Origin: DASZUK01 sp035547695
GTDB lineage: Bacteria > Actinomycetota > Acidimicrobiia > Acidimicrobiales > RAAP-2
DNA length: 64,000 nucleotides
Direction of reading: 5' to 3'
Assembly (NCBI GenBank): GCA_035547695.1
Contig: DASZUK010000062.1
Span: forward strand, 1-64,000
Shown: piece after piece, positions 44,952 through 53,387 of the stretch
How positions within the stretch are numbered: the first letter of the stretch is position 1
How the letters are laid out: each line of letters opens with the position of its first letter
The notes under the pieces: generated by a model
Database searches by the model: none
Told to the model about the DNA's origin: nothing
What the model saw: only the letters and a program-made list of their open reading frames with translations
Position numbers and translations under genes: made by a program

Positions 44952-44980
44952 CCCCGTGCCGGCCGGCTCTCGGCACGGGG
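44952..44980. terminator. Bidirectional hairpin terminator
   Basis: CCCCGTGCCG (44952-44961) and CGGCACGGGG (44971-44980) form a perfect 10-bp stem with a 9-nt loop. It sits between the stop of the PRTase gene (+) and the stop of the 34-residue peptide gene (-). Confidence 0.8.
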
Positions 44981-44993
44981 CCACCCGGGCTTA

Positions 44994-45098
44994 CTACGCC
45001 CTCCAGAGCCCCAGATTGCCGCCGCGCTGGAGAAACTCCTTGCCGGCGGCCACCAGGCCAAGTGCGCTCAGGATGAAGAGCACGATTTCGGTCCACAT
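44994..45098 (-). CDS. 34-residue hydrophobic peptide
   Basis: Reads MWTEIVLFILSALGLVAAGK then EFLQRGGNLGLWRA. Residues 4-19 form one membrane helix, followed by a short basic/Gly-rich tail. The Shine-Dalgarno AGGAGGTGA (45105-45113) is near-perfect with 6 nt to the ATG, and a strong hairpin ends the transcript. Size and composition recall small membrane proteins or type I toxin peptides, but no family is recognised. Too short for standard gene callers. Confidence 0.6.
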   Translation of the reverse strand: MWTEIVLFILSALGLVAAGKEFLQRGGNLGLWRA

Positions 45099-45157
45099 CT
45101 CACATCACCTCCTTTCTCCGACCATGATGCAACAGGTGGTCCGGGTGTCCTCTGTCC

Positions 45158-45194
45158 AAAGCGGGTACCTCCGAGCAGCACAGGTACCCGCTTT
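45158..45194. promoter_or_regulatory. 13-bp perfect inverted repeat in a divergent promoter region
   Basis: AAAGCGGGTACCT (45158-45170) and AGGTACCCGCTTT (45182-45194) with an 11-nt spacer. It lies between the leftward 34-residue peptide gene and the rightward gene at 45238. A shared operator is likely; an attenuator hairpin is the alternative. Confidence 0.6.
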
Positions 45195-45223
45195 AATCCC
45201 CCGAGACCGTCACACCCCCTCCC

Positions 45224-45229
45224 TAGGCT
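45224..45229 (+). promoter_or_regulatory. -10 box of the gene at 45238
   Basis: TAGGCT ends 8 nt before ATG 45238 (5 nt before GTG 45235). It is the same hexamer used by chromosomal genes in the window, so the cargo uses the host promoter style. Confidence 0.5.
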
Positions 45230-45237
45230 TGGACGTG

Positions 45238-46146
45238 ATGAAACGGAACTCCCAGCTCACCATCCGGCTGCAGAAGTCGCTCGTGAAGCAAGGCCGCGCT
45301 GTCACGACTCGGAAACTGGAGCGCTGGTCGATTGACGAGCTTGGCCCCCTCGACGAATCTGACTTCAGTGGGCTAGTTGCCCACTACGCTCAGGTCGCAG
45401 ACCTGTCGTCGATTGGACGCGACAAGGATACGGTGGCTCGACGGCTCGCAGCTCGCGGCTTCGCCTGCAAGAGGCTGCGGCCCGCCATCCTCAGGGAGCT
45501 CGGGATTACACCCGAGACACCGTTATTGGTGCCCGCCCTGCCGGACCTTTCAAGCGGGCCGTCCGGTGATGCGGCCTTCGCCGCAATCGAGCATTTCGCT
45601 GAGGTAATGGCCACCGATACCCGCGGCCTTCCGGCCCTCCTCGTCAAGGTAGTCAAGGCCCTTCAACGCAACGCCTCCGAGCGGGCCAGCCAGGTCGGCG
45701 AGTCGCCCGAGCAGATCCTCCACTCCTACTTCGTTAATGCCCTGGTCCATCTCATGGGAGACAACTACTACAACGGTCGTGCGATGGAGGCCGTTCTTGG
45801 TCTTGACGACGGCGCCGTCTCCGTCGAGGTGCTTGACCTACTGAATACTGGCCTCCGGGTATCAATGCCCGCGCTCGACAACACCTACCGGACGGCTCCC
45901 GTTGAACAGATCGCCTTCATGGCGCAACGTATGACCGCCTGGGCGCCCCTCCTTCTCGATCACCTAGAGGTGATCGGCGTGAAGACTGCCGAGATCGAGG
46001 ACCTGGCAACTGTCTTTGCCCCCGCGGCGGTCTACTTCGCGAATCTGCTGAGGGAGGCATTCGATGACTTTCCGGACGACTACGTGATCGAAGCGCCTTT
46101 GCCTCAAATTGAGGTGCCTCCGGTACTCATCAAAATGAATTCGTAA
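45238..46146 (+). CDS. Cargo protein of unknown function
   Basis: 302 residues, not recognised. The N-terminal ~90 residues (RLQKSLVKQGRAVTTRKLER, WSIDELGPLDESDF, DTVARRLAARGFACKRLRPA) look like the wHTH-type opening of actinobacterial regulators. The rest is helical (QILHSYFVNALVHLMGDNYY, VEQIAFMAQRMTAWAPLLLD) without signal or membrane segment. Codon use is less GC-biased than the chromosome. It is followed after 25 bp by the membrane protein gene, so the two are probably co-transcribed. Confidence 0.75.
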   Translation: MKRNSQLTIRLQKSLVKQGRAVTTRKLERWSIDELGPLDESDFSGLVAHYAQVADLSSIGRDKDTVARRLAARGFACKRLRPAILRELGITPETPLLVPALPDLSSGPSGDAAFAAIEHFAEVMATDTRGLPALLVKVVKALQRNASERASQVGESPEQILHSYFVNALVHLMGDNYYNGRAMEAVLGLDDGAVSVEVLDLLNTGLRVSMPALDNTYRTAPVEQIAFMAQRMTAWAPLLLDHLEVIGVKTAEIEDLATVFAPAAVYFANLLREAFDDFPDDYVIEAPLPQIEVPPVLIKMNS

Positions 46147-46171
46147 TTGCTCACCTGAGTCATCTCACTGC

Positions 46172-47290
46172 ATGGAACCATCTACGAATCCCGCACGTAA
46201 GGTAAAAGTCGCTTGGCGATGGGTGTTTGCCTGCGAGATACCCGGTGTCGTCCTCATTGCTCTCGCCTTCTTCCTTGAAAGTCATTACGCATGGGAAGGC
46301 GTGTCCCAGGCGACGATGATCGGCATCGGGACGGCGTTGCTTCTTGCGGGTGTCCTCTTTTTCTTCGAGCGTCGATTCTTGCAGGACGTTGGGGACATTG
46401 CTGCACGTGAGGGAGCCGCTGCAGCTCAAGAGGAGATTGCTGCTTCGACGCAGACCATCAACGTTCGTATCGATCAGCTAGCCGATCAGATGCAGAGCCT
46501 GATCTCAGAGCAAGCGGCTGTCCACGATGAAGCCGTCGCCGCCATGGAGGTTCCGACTTTCGACAGTGTGGCGTCCGCACTTGCGCATGCGAACACACTC
46601 GGAGCACTGAATTGGGGGCATGTCACCGTCCAGGGCAGCGATGACCCGGATGAGCTGGGAGTTGAGTTCTCCTGGGGTCTTGATCGGGGTGACGGGCGGT
46701 TCAGTCAATCGGCCCATCATGCGTTGACGGTCAAGGCGATTGTCTATGCCGACTTCTACATATCCGGTGGCCGTCCAGTATTCGAGATTGAGTGGGCACC
46801 CGACGAGGATGCCCTCCAGGCCGGACTAAGACTCCGGTCACAACTCGTAACCAGAGGCCGCTTCAAGAGTGAGGGGACGTTTCGCTGGGAGCAATCTCTA
46901 AAGAATCTGCAAAGCGCGCTGGACCTTGCCATCCGTTCTCGGAGGCTTGATCCCGGTGCGGTGCATCTTCACGGTGCCCTCAGCGAACTCGTGAGTGACG
47001 AATGGATGATTACGGAAGCTGGCCTGGAGTGCCCGGGTCATGATGGCTATCTCTACGCTCATGACAGCTTTCCTTCTCGTCACCTTCAGATGACCCATCG
47101 CGAGCGAGAAGAATGGATGCCAGATCGACCGAACTGGGTAGACGATGCGATGTGGAAACGTCTCATCGAGCGGGGTAAGCGCATCTTCCCAATCGAGCGC
47201 GGGCCGATCACGGCGGCACCGTCGTGGGTCCCGACGACGCAGACCCCGGCAGAACTCCGGGAACATGCGGCGAGAAACGACCAGGGCTGA
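46172..47290 (+). CDS. Membrane-anchored cargo protein with coiled coil
   Basis: 372 residues, not recognised. Two membrane helices at the N-terminus (FACEIPGVVLIALAFFLES and ATMIGIGTALLLAGVLFFFE), a coiled coil (residues ~75-125, INVRIDQLADQMQSLISEQA), then a mixed alpha/beta cytoplasmic domain (LGVEFSWGLDRGDG, AVHLHGALSELVSDEWMITE). Two helices plus a soluble domain is a layout seen in effectors of some phage-defence systems, but no sequence motif proves it. Low GC for this genome. Confidence 0.72.
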   Translation: MEPSTNPARKVKVAWRWVFACEIPGVVLIALAFFLESHYAWEGVSQATMIGIGTALLLAGVLFFFERRFLQDVGDIAAREGAAAAQEEIAASTQTINVRIDQLADQMQSLISEQAAVHDEAVAAMEVPTFDSVASALAHANTLGALNWGHVTVQGSDDPDELGVEFSWGLDRGDGRFSQSAHHALTVKAIVYADFYISGGRPVFEIEWAPDEDALQAGLRLRSQLVTRGRFKSEGTFRWEQSLKNLQSALDLAIRSRRLDPGAVHLHGALSELVSDEWMITEAGLECPGHDGYLYAHDSFPSRHLQMTHREREEWMPDRPNWVDDAMWKRLIERGKRIFPIERGPITAAPSWVPTTQTPAELREHAARNDQG

Positions 47291-47905
47291 TCACCTTCGG
47301 GCGTCGGGCCTTCTCCGCGGTGAGGATTGGCGTCGAGTTCTCAGCTGCCAGACCGTCCGGTCAGCGGAGTCTCGCTTGTTATCGTCGATGAACCGCTCAA
47401 GGTCCGAGGTGCGGAACATCACGCGGTTGCCCAGCTTGTAGTGCACGATGCGCCGCTCCGAGACCAACCGGCGCACCAGGCTTACCGAGAGGCCCAGGTG
47501 CTCGGCGGCGCCGGCGATGTTCAACACTCTCGGCTCCCCGGCTGACGCCGGAGCCTCGCTCGACTTCCGAGTCTCGCCTATCCGTTCCCGCAAGAGCCGG
47601 ACCTCGTCGATCAAGAGCAGCATCGTGTCGATCAGCTCACGCTCGGCAGGGGTGTGATCGGGCACCCGCGGGTCGGGCACAGGCATACCCATGGCCTCCT
47701 CCAGACGGGGCCAAAGAGACCTGTCGGGGAGCGCCACGCCGGTCTCCCATCTCCGCACTTCGGCCAGTGGTACGTCGATGTAGTCGGCGATGCCCTTCTG
47801 GGTCAGGTGCTGGTCCTTGCGAACCCGAGCTATGGCTTCTCCCCAGCCGCCGCCGGGCCAGATCCGCGGGGTCGCCCACTTCTGGAAGTTGTAGGGCCTC
47901 GTCAT
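47291..47905 (-). CDS. Double-HTH regulator (XRE plus excisionase-type)
   Basis: 204 residues. Residues ~20-70 are an XRE HTH (AIARVRKDQHLTQKGIADYI, DVPLAEVRRWETGVALP). A helical linker follows (ERELIDTMLLLIDEVRLLRE), then an Xis/MerR-type HTH (LNIAGAAEHLGLSVSLVRRL, VSERRIVHYKLGNRVMFRTS). Its ATG overlaps the stop of the HEPN-like gene (ATGA). Probably the regulator or antitoxin-like member of the operon; the gene ends exactly next to the convergent stop at 47290. Confidence 0.8.
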   Translation of the reverse strand: MTRPYNFQKWATPRIWPGGGWGEAIARVRKDQHLTQKGIADYIDVPLAEVRRWETGVALPDRSLWPRLEEAMGMPVPDPRVPDHTPAERELIDTMLLLIDEVRLLRERIGETRKSSEAPASAGEPRVLNIAGAAEHLGLSVSLVRRLVSERRIVHYKLGNRVMFRTSDLERFIDDNKRDSADRTVWQLRTRRQSSPRRRPDARR

Positions 47906-48576
47906 GGAGCGATGGCCTCTTCAATCCTCTGATCGTAGAGAGCCTCTGAAAATACGCTATGCCATCGGGTGCCAACCGACTTATCAACTAAATAGTTCGC
48001 GCCCATAATACGGAAGGCGTAAACCTTAAAGATAGTAGTCAGCTTCTGAATTGCGCTATCGAGGTATTCCCAAGAGAAATCACTAGGTCGCGGTTTGCGA
48101 GATATGTGGGCAATGACCTGATCTCGCCAAGGAAGCACCTCGTTGACGGCGGTCCGCAGTTCAGCTTTATCCCGCTTGGGATCGAGAGCGCGGCCGAGTT
48201 CACGTGACACTCTGTAGCCGTCGAGGCTCTTCAGTAAGTCGGGGTAGCCTCTCATCTCGTCCAAGAGTTGGCTTAATGACACCGAATTTTGCTGCTTAGC
48301 ATGAAAGATGCGAGAAATGGCCAGCAGTTGAGAGTCCACATACAAGCCGTCGTAATGCCTGGTCCAACCGCAACGAGGATCGCGCCGTTCAATCACCGTC
48401 GTGAGATCGGTCCACATTTCCCTATGTCGGTGCATGAGGACAAGGTGAAGAGATAGGTCATCCAGAACCGCTTCTTGTTCGCGTCTCCATTTCTGTATTC
48501 GATCCGGCAACGCGGTTAGGCCCTCACTCCATAAAGGAAGGGCAGCCTTCTCCAATGGGTTGTTATCTGGTACCAC
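47902..48576 (-). CDS. HEPN-like protein with R-x5-H motif
   Basis: About 224 residues, all-helical. WRDQVIAHISRKP gives R151-x5-H157, the catalytic spacing of HEPN ribonucleases; GLYVDSQLLAISRIFHAKQQ and LGRALDPKRDKAELRTAVNE precede it, as in AbiU2-type and other HEPN toxins. The start GTG 48576 overlaps the end of the AlbA_2-like gene by 14 bp; longer readings run into that gene's shadow. Low-GC codon use. HEPN assignment is from motif and layout and is moderate. Confidence 0.65.
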   Translation of the reverse strand: MVPDNNPLEKAALPLWSEGLTALPDRIQKWRREQEAVLDDLSLHLVLMHRHREMWTDLTTVIERRDPRCGWTRHYDGLYVDSQLLAISRIFHAKQQNSVSLSQLLDEMRGYPDLLKSLDGYRVSRELGRALDPKRDKAELRTAVNEVLPWRDQVIAHISRKPRPSDFSWEYLDSAIQKLTTIFKVYAFRIMGANYLVDKSVGTRWHSVFSEALYDQRIEEAIAP

Positions 48577-49909
48577 TGCCGCCAACCTCAAGGCATTCAA
48601 CTCCGGCCCGCACTCCCCAGGCCCCCACACGATCTCGCCATTCCTGAAGGAACTGCTGTTTGACGAGTTGAAGTTCATCCGTGATCTGGAGCGGCTCGGG
48701 CTGGCCGAACGCCGAAAGAAGATCTCCGGCCAGCAGCCGCACTGCGGCCAACCGGTCCCTTCCCGGCTGGGCACATGCATCGGCCGAGATCGTGTGTCGG
48801 CTGATGCCAACGCCCTCCGCTACCCGGGTGCCTTCGAGCATTCCTTGGATGGACCAGCGCGGCTGACCGACTACTAGGCCTCCACTTGGCACCTCCACCG
48901 TGGCAGCGACCTGAGCGTTGCCATTTCCACCCGCCCGGAGACAGTGCTGCGTCAGAAGACCGAGTCCATTGATCAGGTCACCGATCAAAAACTCGTCATA
49001 CAGAATCCGATGCCCACCGGTGTTGATGTGTTGCTCAGGGTCGCCGAGGTAACCGAACGCCAGAACTCCGGCGCCGTCGAGTTCGAGTCGGCCACCAAGC
49101 CGCCAGTGATCGATCCGCGAGTCGAGAGAATCGTGAACGATGAGCGACCGGAATCCCAGTGCCACGTGGTATCGACTCATTTGATCGTTGTAGGCCGGGA
49201 AATCCTTCAGCACTTTCGGGACCCATTCCTCCCACTCCCGAGTGAGTTCCCCTCGTAGTGGAATCTCGCCCGGCACGTCGGGAACGAGAGCTAGTTTCAG
49301 CCAAATCTGAAATTTTCCCTCGGCTCGATTGACGACATCCTCAGCGGCTGCCAACTCTTCGTCGAGCGCACGCGAGCGATCGGAAAGTCCAATGAAACGA
49401 CGCTGGTATCTGTCGGCTACTCCACTCTCAGTGAGGTAGTGCCGTTGGCGTCCGTTGCGCACCGGATAGCGCAACGTCTCAGCGGACGCGACGCAGTGGG
49501 GTGCATGCAGACTCGGTGGGATCGAGAAGAGGTGTACCAAGCCTTCTGAAAGAGCGACCGCTCGGTAGCCAATGGTCAGTGACGGATGGACACGAGATGC
49601 AGAGACCTGATCAGCCCAGAGGCCGATGTCCAGGTCCGACTCCCTAAGGGGCACCAGCTTGGTGGCCAGACCGGCTGAGTCCTGTTCGACTCCAAGAACC
49701 AGTAGGGCGCCGCCGCCATTGGCAAGGGCCGCGAGGTCATTGGCCAACTCCTTCCGGCCGCCCTCGGTCATCTCGTACGGAGCCGACTTGAACTCCAGGT
49801 CGGTGTCTTCTACCAGACCTACCAACCGACCGAGGGCCTCCGGCGTAACGGCGCCTAGCCCAGGTCCCAGCAGCGGGCGTAGTCGGGGCGGGAGCCAGTC
49901 GCTAGACAT
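48563..49909 (-). CDS. AlbA_2/Schlafen-like putative DNA-binding ATPase-family protein
   Basis: About 448 residues. The N-terminal AlbA_2 (Slfn) fold is clear: DTDLEFKSAPYEMTEGGRKE, LANDLAALANGGGALLVLGV, then VHPSLTIGYRAVALSEGLVH and VRNGRQRHYLTESGVADRYQ. The remaining ~230 residues are unassigned. Proteins with this domain occur in transcription regulators and in Schlafen-type nucleases of defence islands. ATG 49909 is used; a GTG/ATG-rich extension to 50038 is possible but crosses the promoter side. First gene of a three-gene overlapping operon. Confidence 0.78.
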   Translation of the reverse strand: MSSDWLPPRLRPLLGPGLGAVTPEALGRLVGLVEDTDLEFKSAPYEMTEGGRKELANDLAALANGGGALLVLGVEQDSAGLATKLVPLRESDLDIGLWADQVSASRVHPSLTIGYRAVALSEGLVHLFSIPPSLHAPHCVASAETLRYPVRNGRQRHYLTESGVADRYQRRFIGLSDRSRALDEELAAAEDVVNRAEGKFQIWLKLALVPDVPGEIPLRGELTREWEEWVPKVLKDFPAYNDQMSRYHVALGFRSLIVHDSLDSRIDHWRLGGRLELDGAGVLAFGYLGDPEQHINTGGHRILYDEFLIGDLINGLGLLTQHCLRAGGNGNAQVAATVEVPSGGLVVGQPRWSIQGMLEGTRVAEGVGISRHTISADACAQPGRDRLAAVRLLAGDLLSAFGQPEPLQITDELQLVKQQFLQEWRDRVGAWGVRAGVECLEVGGSGTR

Positions 49910-50139
49910 GGGCAGATTGTCGCGCCCGGGGGCGATGGCAGCTCGGACTCTCTCAATCTTCGTGATCGGACAGCAGTTGTTCGATACCAATCCCTGGTCA
50001 GAGGCGGTATCTCCGGGCGGATCAGCGGTCGTCTGCACCCTAGGGTCCTGTTAGCAAAGCCGAACCTGCCCTTCCGGGGCGGTACTGGCCAGAATCCCGA
50101 GGTGTCGTTGGTATCGAACGCCACCGGGGAGCAAGATGG

Positions 50140-50225
50140 TTGATCCGTTTCACGGATCAAAGGAAGTTCGTGTCGCCGTTCGTCCCTTCGGGCCGACCGT
50201 TCTCCGACGTCGCAACACGGTTGCG
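50140..50225. other. Candidate origin of transfer region
   Basis: TTGATCCG-TTTCA-CGGATCAA (50140-50160) and CGCAAC-ACG-GTTGCG (50211-50225) are two inverted repeats just before mobC-relaxase. An oriT is expected in this 348-bp gap (49910-50257), but no known nic sequence is recognised. The gap also holds the divergent promoter of the AlbA_2-like operon. Confidence 0.4.
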
Positions 50226-50257
50226 TCGCTGCGCTGGCGAACGAGGAGAACGAGGAC

Positions 50258-50680
50258 ATGCTCGACGAGGCGATAGGAGAGGCTGAGCGACCGACGTGGG
50301 CAGGGGGCCGGGTACGGCGCTCGGCCACCGGTCGGCACCGAGTAGTGGGCGTTCGGGTAAGCGAGGAGGAGTTGGCCGAGCTGCGCCGTCGGGCGAGTCT
50401 GGCCGGGGTCTCACCGCCTCGCTACTTGTTGGAGCAAGGGCTGACGGGTGGTCAGGTCACGGTGGCCGAGCGCCGTCGTCGGCTGGCCGATTTCACCCGG
50501 CTCCAGGGCCAACTCGTCCGGGCCACGGCACAGTTGGCTCGACTAGTCGACATGGCGAGTGCGTCGGGAACCCCGATCGCCGGAGCACAGGACGAGATGG
50601 CCCGGTTCGGGCAGCTTCGGGCCGATCTGGCCGACGCCCTCGATCGGCTCACCGACGGCCTCGGCGGCTTCGGACGGTGA
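50258..50680 (+). CDS. mobC: MobC-like relaxosome accessory protein
   Basis: 140 residues. A ribbon-helix-helix type DNA-binding segment, VVGVRVSEEELAELRRRASL then AGVSPPRYLLEQGL, is typical of actinobacterial MobC, followed by helical MARFGQLRADLADALDRLTD. It helps the relaxase nick oriT. It overlaps the relaxase GTG by 4 bp. Confidence 0.82.
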   Translation: MLDEAIGEAERPTWAGGRVRRSATGRHRVVGVRVSEEELAELRRRASLAGVSPPRYLLEQGLTGGQVTVAERRRRLADFTRLQGQLVRATAQLARLVDMASASGTPIAGAQDEMARFGQLRADLADALDRLTDGLGGFGR

Positions 50681-52161
50681 TCGCCAAGATCGGCCGGGGG
50701 AAGGACATCGGACGGCTCATCCGCTATCTGTTCAGTCCTGGGCGGCACAACGAGCACACCAATCCCCGCGTCATCGCGGCGGCAGATTCCCTCGACCCGA
50801 ACTGCGGCGTACCGCTCACCTGGGACGAGGTGGGCGAGCTGGGACGGGCCTGCGACGCCCCGCGAATTGACTTTGGGGTAGAGGTCACCGGCGGCCACGT
50901 CTGGCACCTCTCGCTCTCCAACCATAAGGACGACCGGCCGCCGACCGATGAGGAGTGGGCCGAGGTCGCCAGAGCGTCTATGGCGGCGATGGGCTTCAGC
51001 GAAGGGGAGGGACGGGCGTCGTGCCGATGGGTGGCCGTCGCCCACGGCACGTCGAGCGCCGGCAACGAACACATCCACATCGCGGTCTCCTTAGTACGAG
51101 AGGACGGCCGGGTGGCCTCGGTTTGGCAGGAGCGGGTCACCATGTCCAAGGTCTGCGCCGAGTTGGAACAGACCTACGGGCTCACTGCTACCCATGCGGG
51201 TCGTGGCGCCGGGTTACCGGGAGTCACGAGAGCGGAGGAGGAGCGGGCTGGGCGTGAGGGTCGGGCCGAGCCCGATCGCATTGGTCTCGCCCGAAGGGTG
51301 CGATCGGCATCGGTGGCGTCGGAGACCGAGGCCGAGTTCGTTCGCCGCCTGCGTCGGGCGGGCGTCTTGGTCCGTCCCCGCTTTGCACCGGGGGGACGAG
51401 AGGAGGTGGTCGGCTACTCGGTGGCCCTTCGGCCCACTGAAGGTGCCGAGCCGATCTGGTTCGGCGGCGGCCGCTTGGCCCGCGATCTGGCCCTCCCACG
51501 GCTCCGAGAACTGTGGGAAGCGTCCCCATCCGACCCAGTGGCCGTCGCCGAGTGGCGGTCGACCCGGCTCACCCAGGAGGGTCGTGAGGTCCAGGTCGGT
51601 TCGCCCGAGAGTTGGCGGTTTGCCGCCGAGGCCGTCCACGACGCCTACGAGCATCTGGCCGCCGTCCCGATCGACGACGCCGCTACCTGGGCTGGGGCAG
51701 CACGGGACCTGGCCGGGGCCTTCGCTGCGTCCTCGTTCCGGCTCGAAGGCTCGACCCCCGGACCGCTCGCCAAAGCAGCCCACCTTTTGGCCCGCTCGGC
51801 CCAGACCGCCGCCAAGGAGAGGGCGTCGTTGCGCCATCCCGCCCGGAACCTCCGAGGAGTGGCCATCATCGTCCAACAGGCCCGGTACGGTGAGAACAAC
51901 GAGAAGGAGTGGGCGGCGTTGCTCACCCAGATGCGCGGGACGGCCCTCCTCCTCGCCCGTCTTCACGCCGAGCGAGGCGAGCGGTTCCAGGCCACCCGTC
52001 TGGCGCGGCTGGCCGATGGCGAGCTGGCGAGGCTGTGCGAGCGCCTCGATAGGCGCGTCGTACCCACGCCCGGTCGGAGGGTGCCGGAAGTGGCTCCTCG
52101 GATTCCCGCGGTCGGTACGTCGCCGGCGGCATCGCCGTCAGCTCGGGAGTCCGAACGTTGA
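50677..52161 (+). CDS. Relaxase/mobilization nuclease
   Basis: 494 residues. The N-terminus MIAKIGRGKDIGRLIRYLFS then PGRHNEHTNPRV is typical of the relaxases of actinobacterial ICEs. The metal-binding motif III is H132-I-H134 in NEHIHIAVSLV; HVWHLSLSNHK precedes it and a Tyr in the N-terminal 25 residues (RYLFS) could be the nicking residue. The C-terminal half is helical. It processes DNA for conjugation together with MobC. GTG 50677 overlaps mobC (GTGA). Confidence 0.9.
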   Translation: MIAKIGRGKDIGRLIRYLFSPGRHNEHTNPRVIAAADSLDPNCGVPLTWDEVGELGRACDAPRIDFGVEVTGGHVWHLSLSNHKDDRPPTDEEWAEVARASMAAMGFSEGEGRASCRWVAVAHGTSSAGNEHIHIAVSLVREDGRVASVWQERVTMSKVCAELEQTYGLTATHAGRGAGLPGVTRAEEERAGREGRAEPDRIGLARRVRSASVASETEAEFVRRLRRAGVLVRPRFAPGGREEVVGYSVALRPTEGAEPIWFGGGRLARDLALPRLRELWEASPSDPVAVAEWRSTRLTQEGREVQVGSPESWRFAAEAVHDAYEHLAAVPIDDAATWAGAARDLAGAFAASSFRLEGSTPGPLAKAAHLLARSAQTAAKERASLRHPARNLRGVAIIVQQARYGENNEKEWAALLTQMRGTALLLARLHAERGERFQATRLARLADGELARLCERLDRRVVPTPGRRVPEVAPRIPAVGTSPAASPSARESER

Positions 52162-52328
52162 TCGAACTGAAAAGTCACCAGATCGGGTCGCACTGCCTCA
52201 CAGACCTTGGCGGTGTCCACGAGTCAGCGTTTGCGAGTCACCACGAGGGCGAGGGACCCGCTGGCTCCGTCATATTCCCAGGGGAAGCCGATCACCCTGC
52301 GGATGGACGGATTGCGGGTTGGGGTCAG

Positions 52329-53210
52329 TCAGATCGCGGAGAAGTCGGCGATCAGTCGCCACGTATCCTCGGGCGCCTCTTCCTGCGTGAAGTGTCCGGC
52401 GTTCGGCACCAGCGCATGGTCGACGTGGGTCATTCCGGCCGACCGCAAGCCGTCGAGGTAGTCGCTCATCTGGCCGCCCTCCTTCTCGCCCCGCAGGTAC
52501 AGCAGCCGCATCGCCGCCTGGCTGTTCGCTTCCTTGTTGGCCGCGGCGTCCAGGGGGAACGTTCGGTACCAGTTGAACCCAGCGGTCAGGGCGCTATCGG
52601 TGGCGTAAGCCTCTGCATAGGCCGCCCGCGCCTCGGGGGTGACCTTCGACGGGTCGGCCGAGATGGCGTCGTAGAAGTAGGCGAAGTATTCGCCCTGGTG
52701 GCCCTGCACGAGCCTTTCGGGCAGCTCGGGGATCGAGTGGAAGGCGAAATGCCACAGGTAGGGGTTTCGTAGCACCTGTTCCCACGGGTCGATGCCCGGC
52801 AGCGCGACGTCCATGATCACTGCCTGCTTCAGGTCCGGGAACATTCGGAGGTAGGCGTAGGTGACCATGCCGCCGACGTCCTGGCCCACCAGGGTGAGAT
52901 CCCTCAGCCCCATTGCCTCGACCAGGCCACGCACAGTGGCAGCGAGCTGGCGCTTTGAGCCGTCGGTCGGGTTACCCGTCGACTCTCCAATGCCGGGGAG
53001 GTCGATCGCGATCGCTCTCACCTGCTGTGACGCCACCACCATGATCTGCCGCCAGCTATGCCACGATTCGGGCCAGCCGTGCAGGAAAAGGAACGGGGTA
53101 GCCTCGGGGTCTCCCGTCTCCACTACGTGCACCGATGACCTGGCCACCGTGACCTGTGACTGCCGAAACGCCGGTTCGTCATCGACCACGATCCCAGCTT
53201 GGCACCTCAC
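52329..53210 (-). CDS. Alpha/beta hydrolase, epoxide hydrolase-like
   Basis: 293 residues. FLFLHGWPESWHSWRQIMVV is the HGxP oxyanion segment, TLVGQDVGGMVTYAYLRMFP has Asp as nucleophile (GxDxGG), and VPNAGHFTQEEAPE has the catalytic His. Asp nucleophile plus HGWP indicates epoxide hydrolase or dehalogenase type. It is oriented against the relaxase and separate from transfer functions, so it is likely metabolic cargo. The exact start is uncertain (GTG 53210 or in-frame GTGs downstream). Confidence 0.85.
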   Translation of the reverse strand: MRCQAGIVVDDEPAFRQSQVTVARSSVHVVETGDPEATPFLFLHGWPESWHSWRQIMVVASQQVRAIAIDLPGIGESTGNPTDGSKRQLAATVRGLVEAMGLRDLTLVGQDVGGMVTYAYLRMFPDLKQAVIMDVALPGIDPWEQVLRNPYLWHFAFHSIPELPERLVQGHQGEYFAYFYDAISADPSKVTPEARAAYAEAYATDSALTAGFNWYRTFPLDAAANKEANSQAAMRLLYLRGEKEGGQMSDYLDGLRSAGMTHVDHALVPNAGHFTQEEAPEDTWRLIADFSAI

Positions 53211-53387
53211 TGCGACCGGTGGTTCAGGGCCAGGCGTCCCACAAACGACCGCATTTGGGATGGTGACGGTCCCTACGTGACACCGGACTACAGGGCGTCC
53301 CGTAAGCCGTGTCCGAAATCAACGTCCCATCCACCGCCCCCCTGACGTTTGCGGGACGGTCTCAGGTGCTGCGACTGGATCAGGAGT

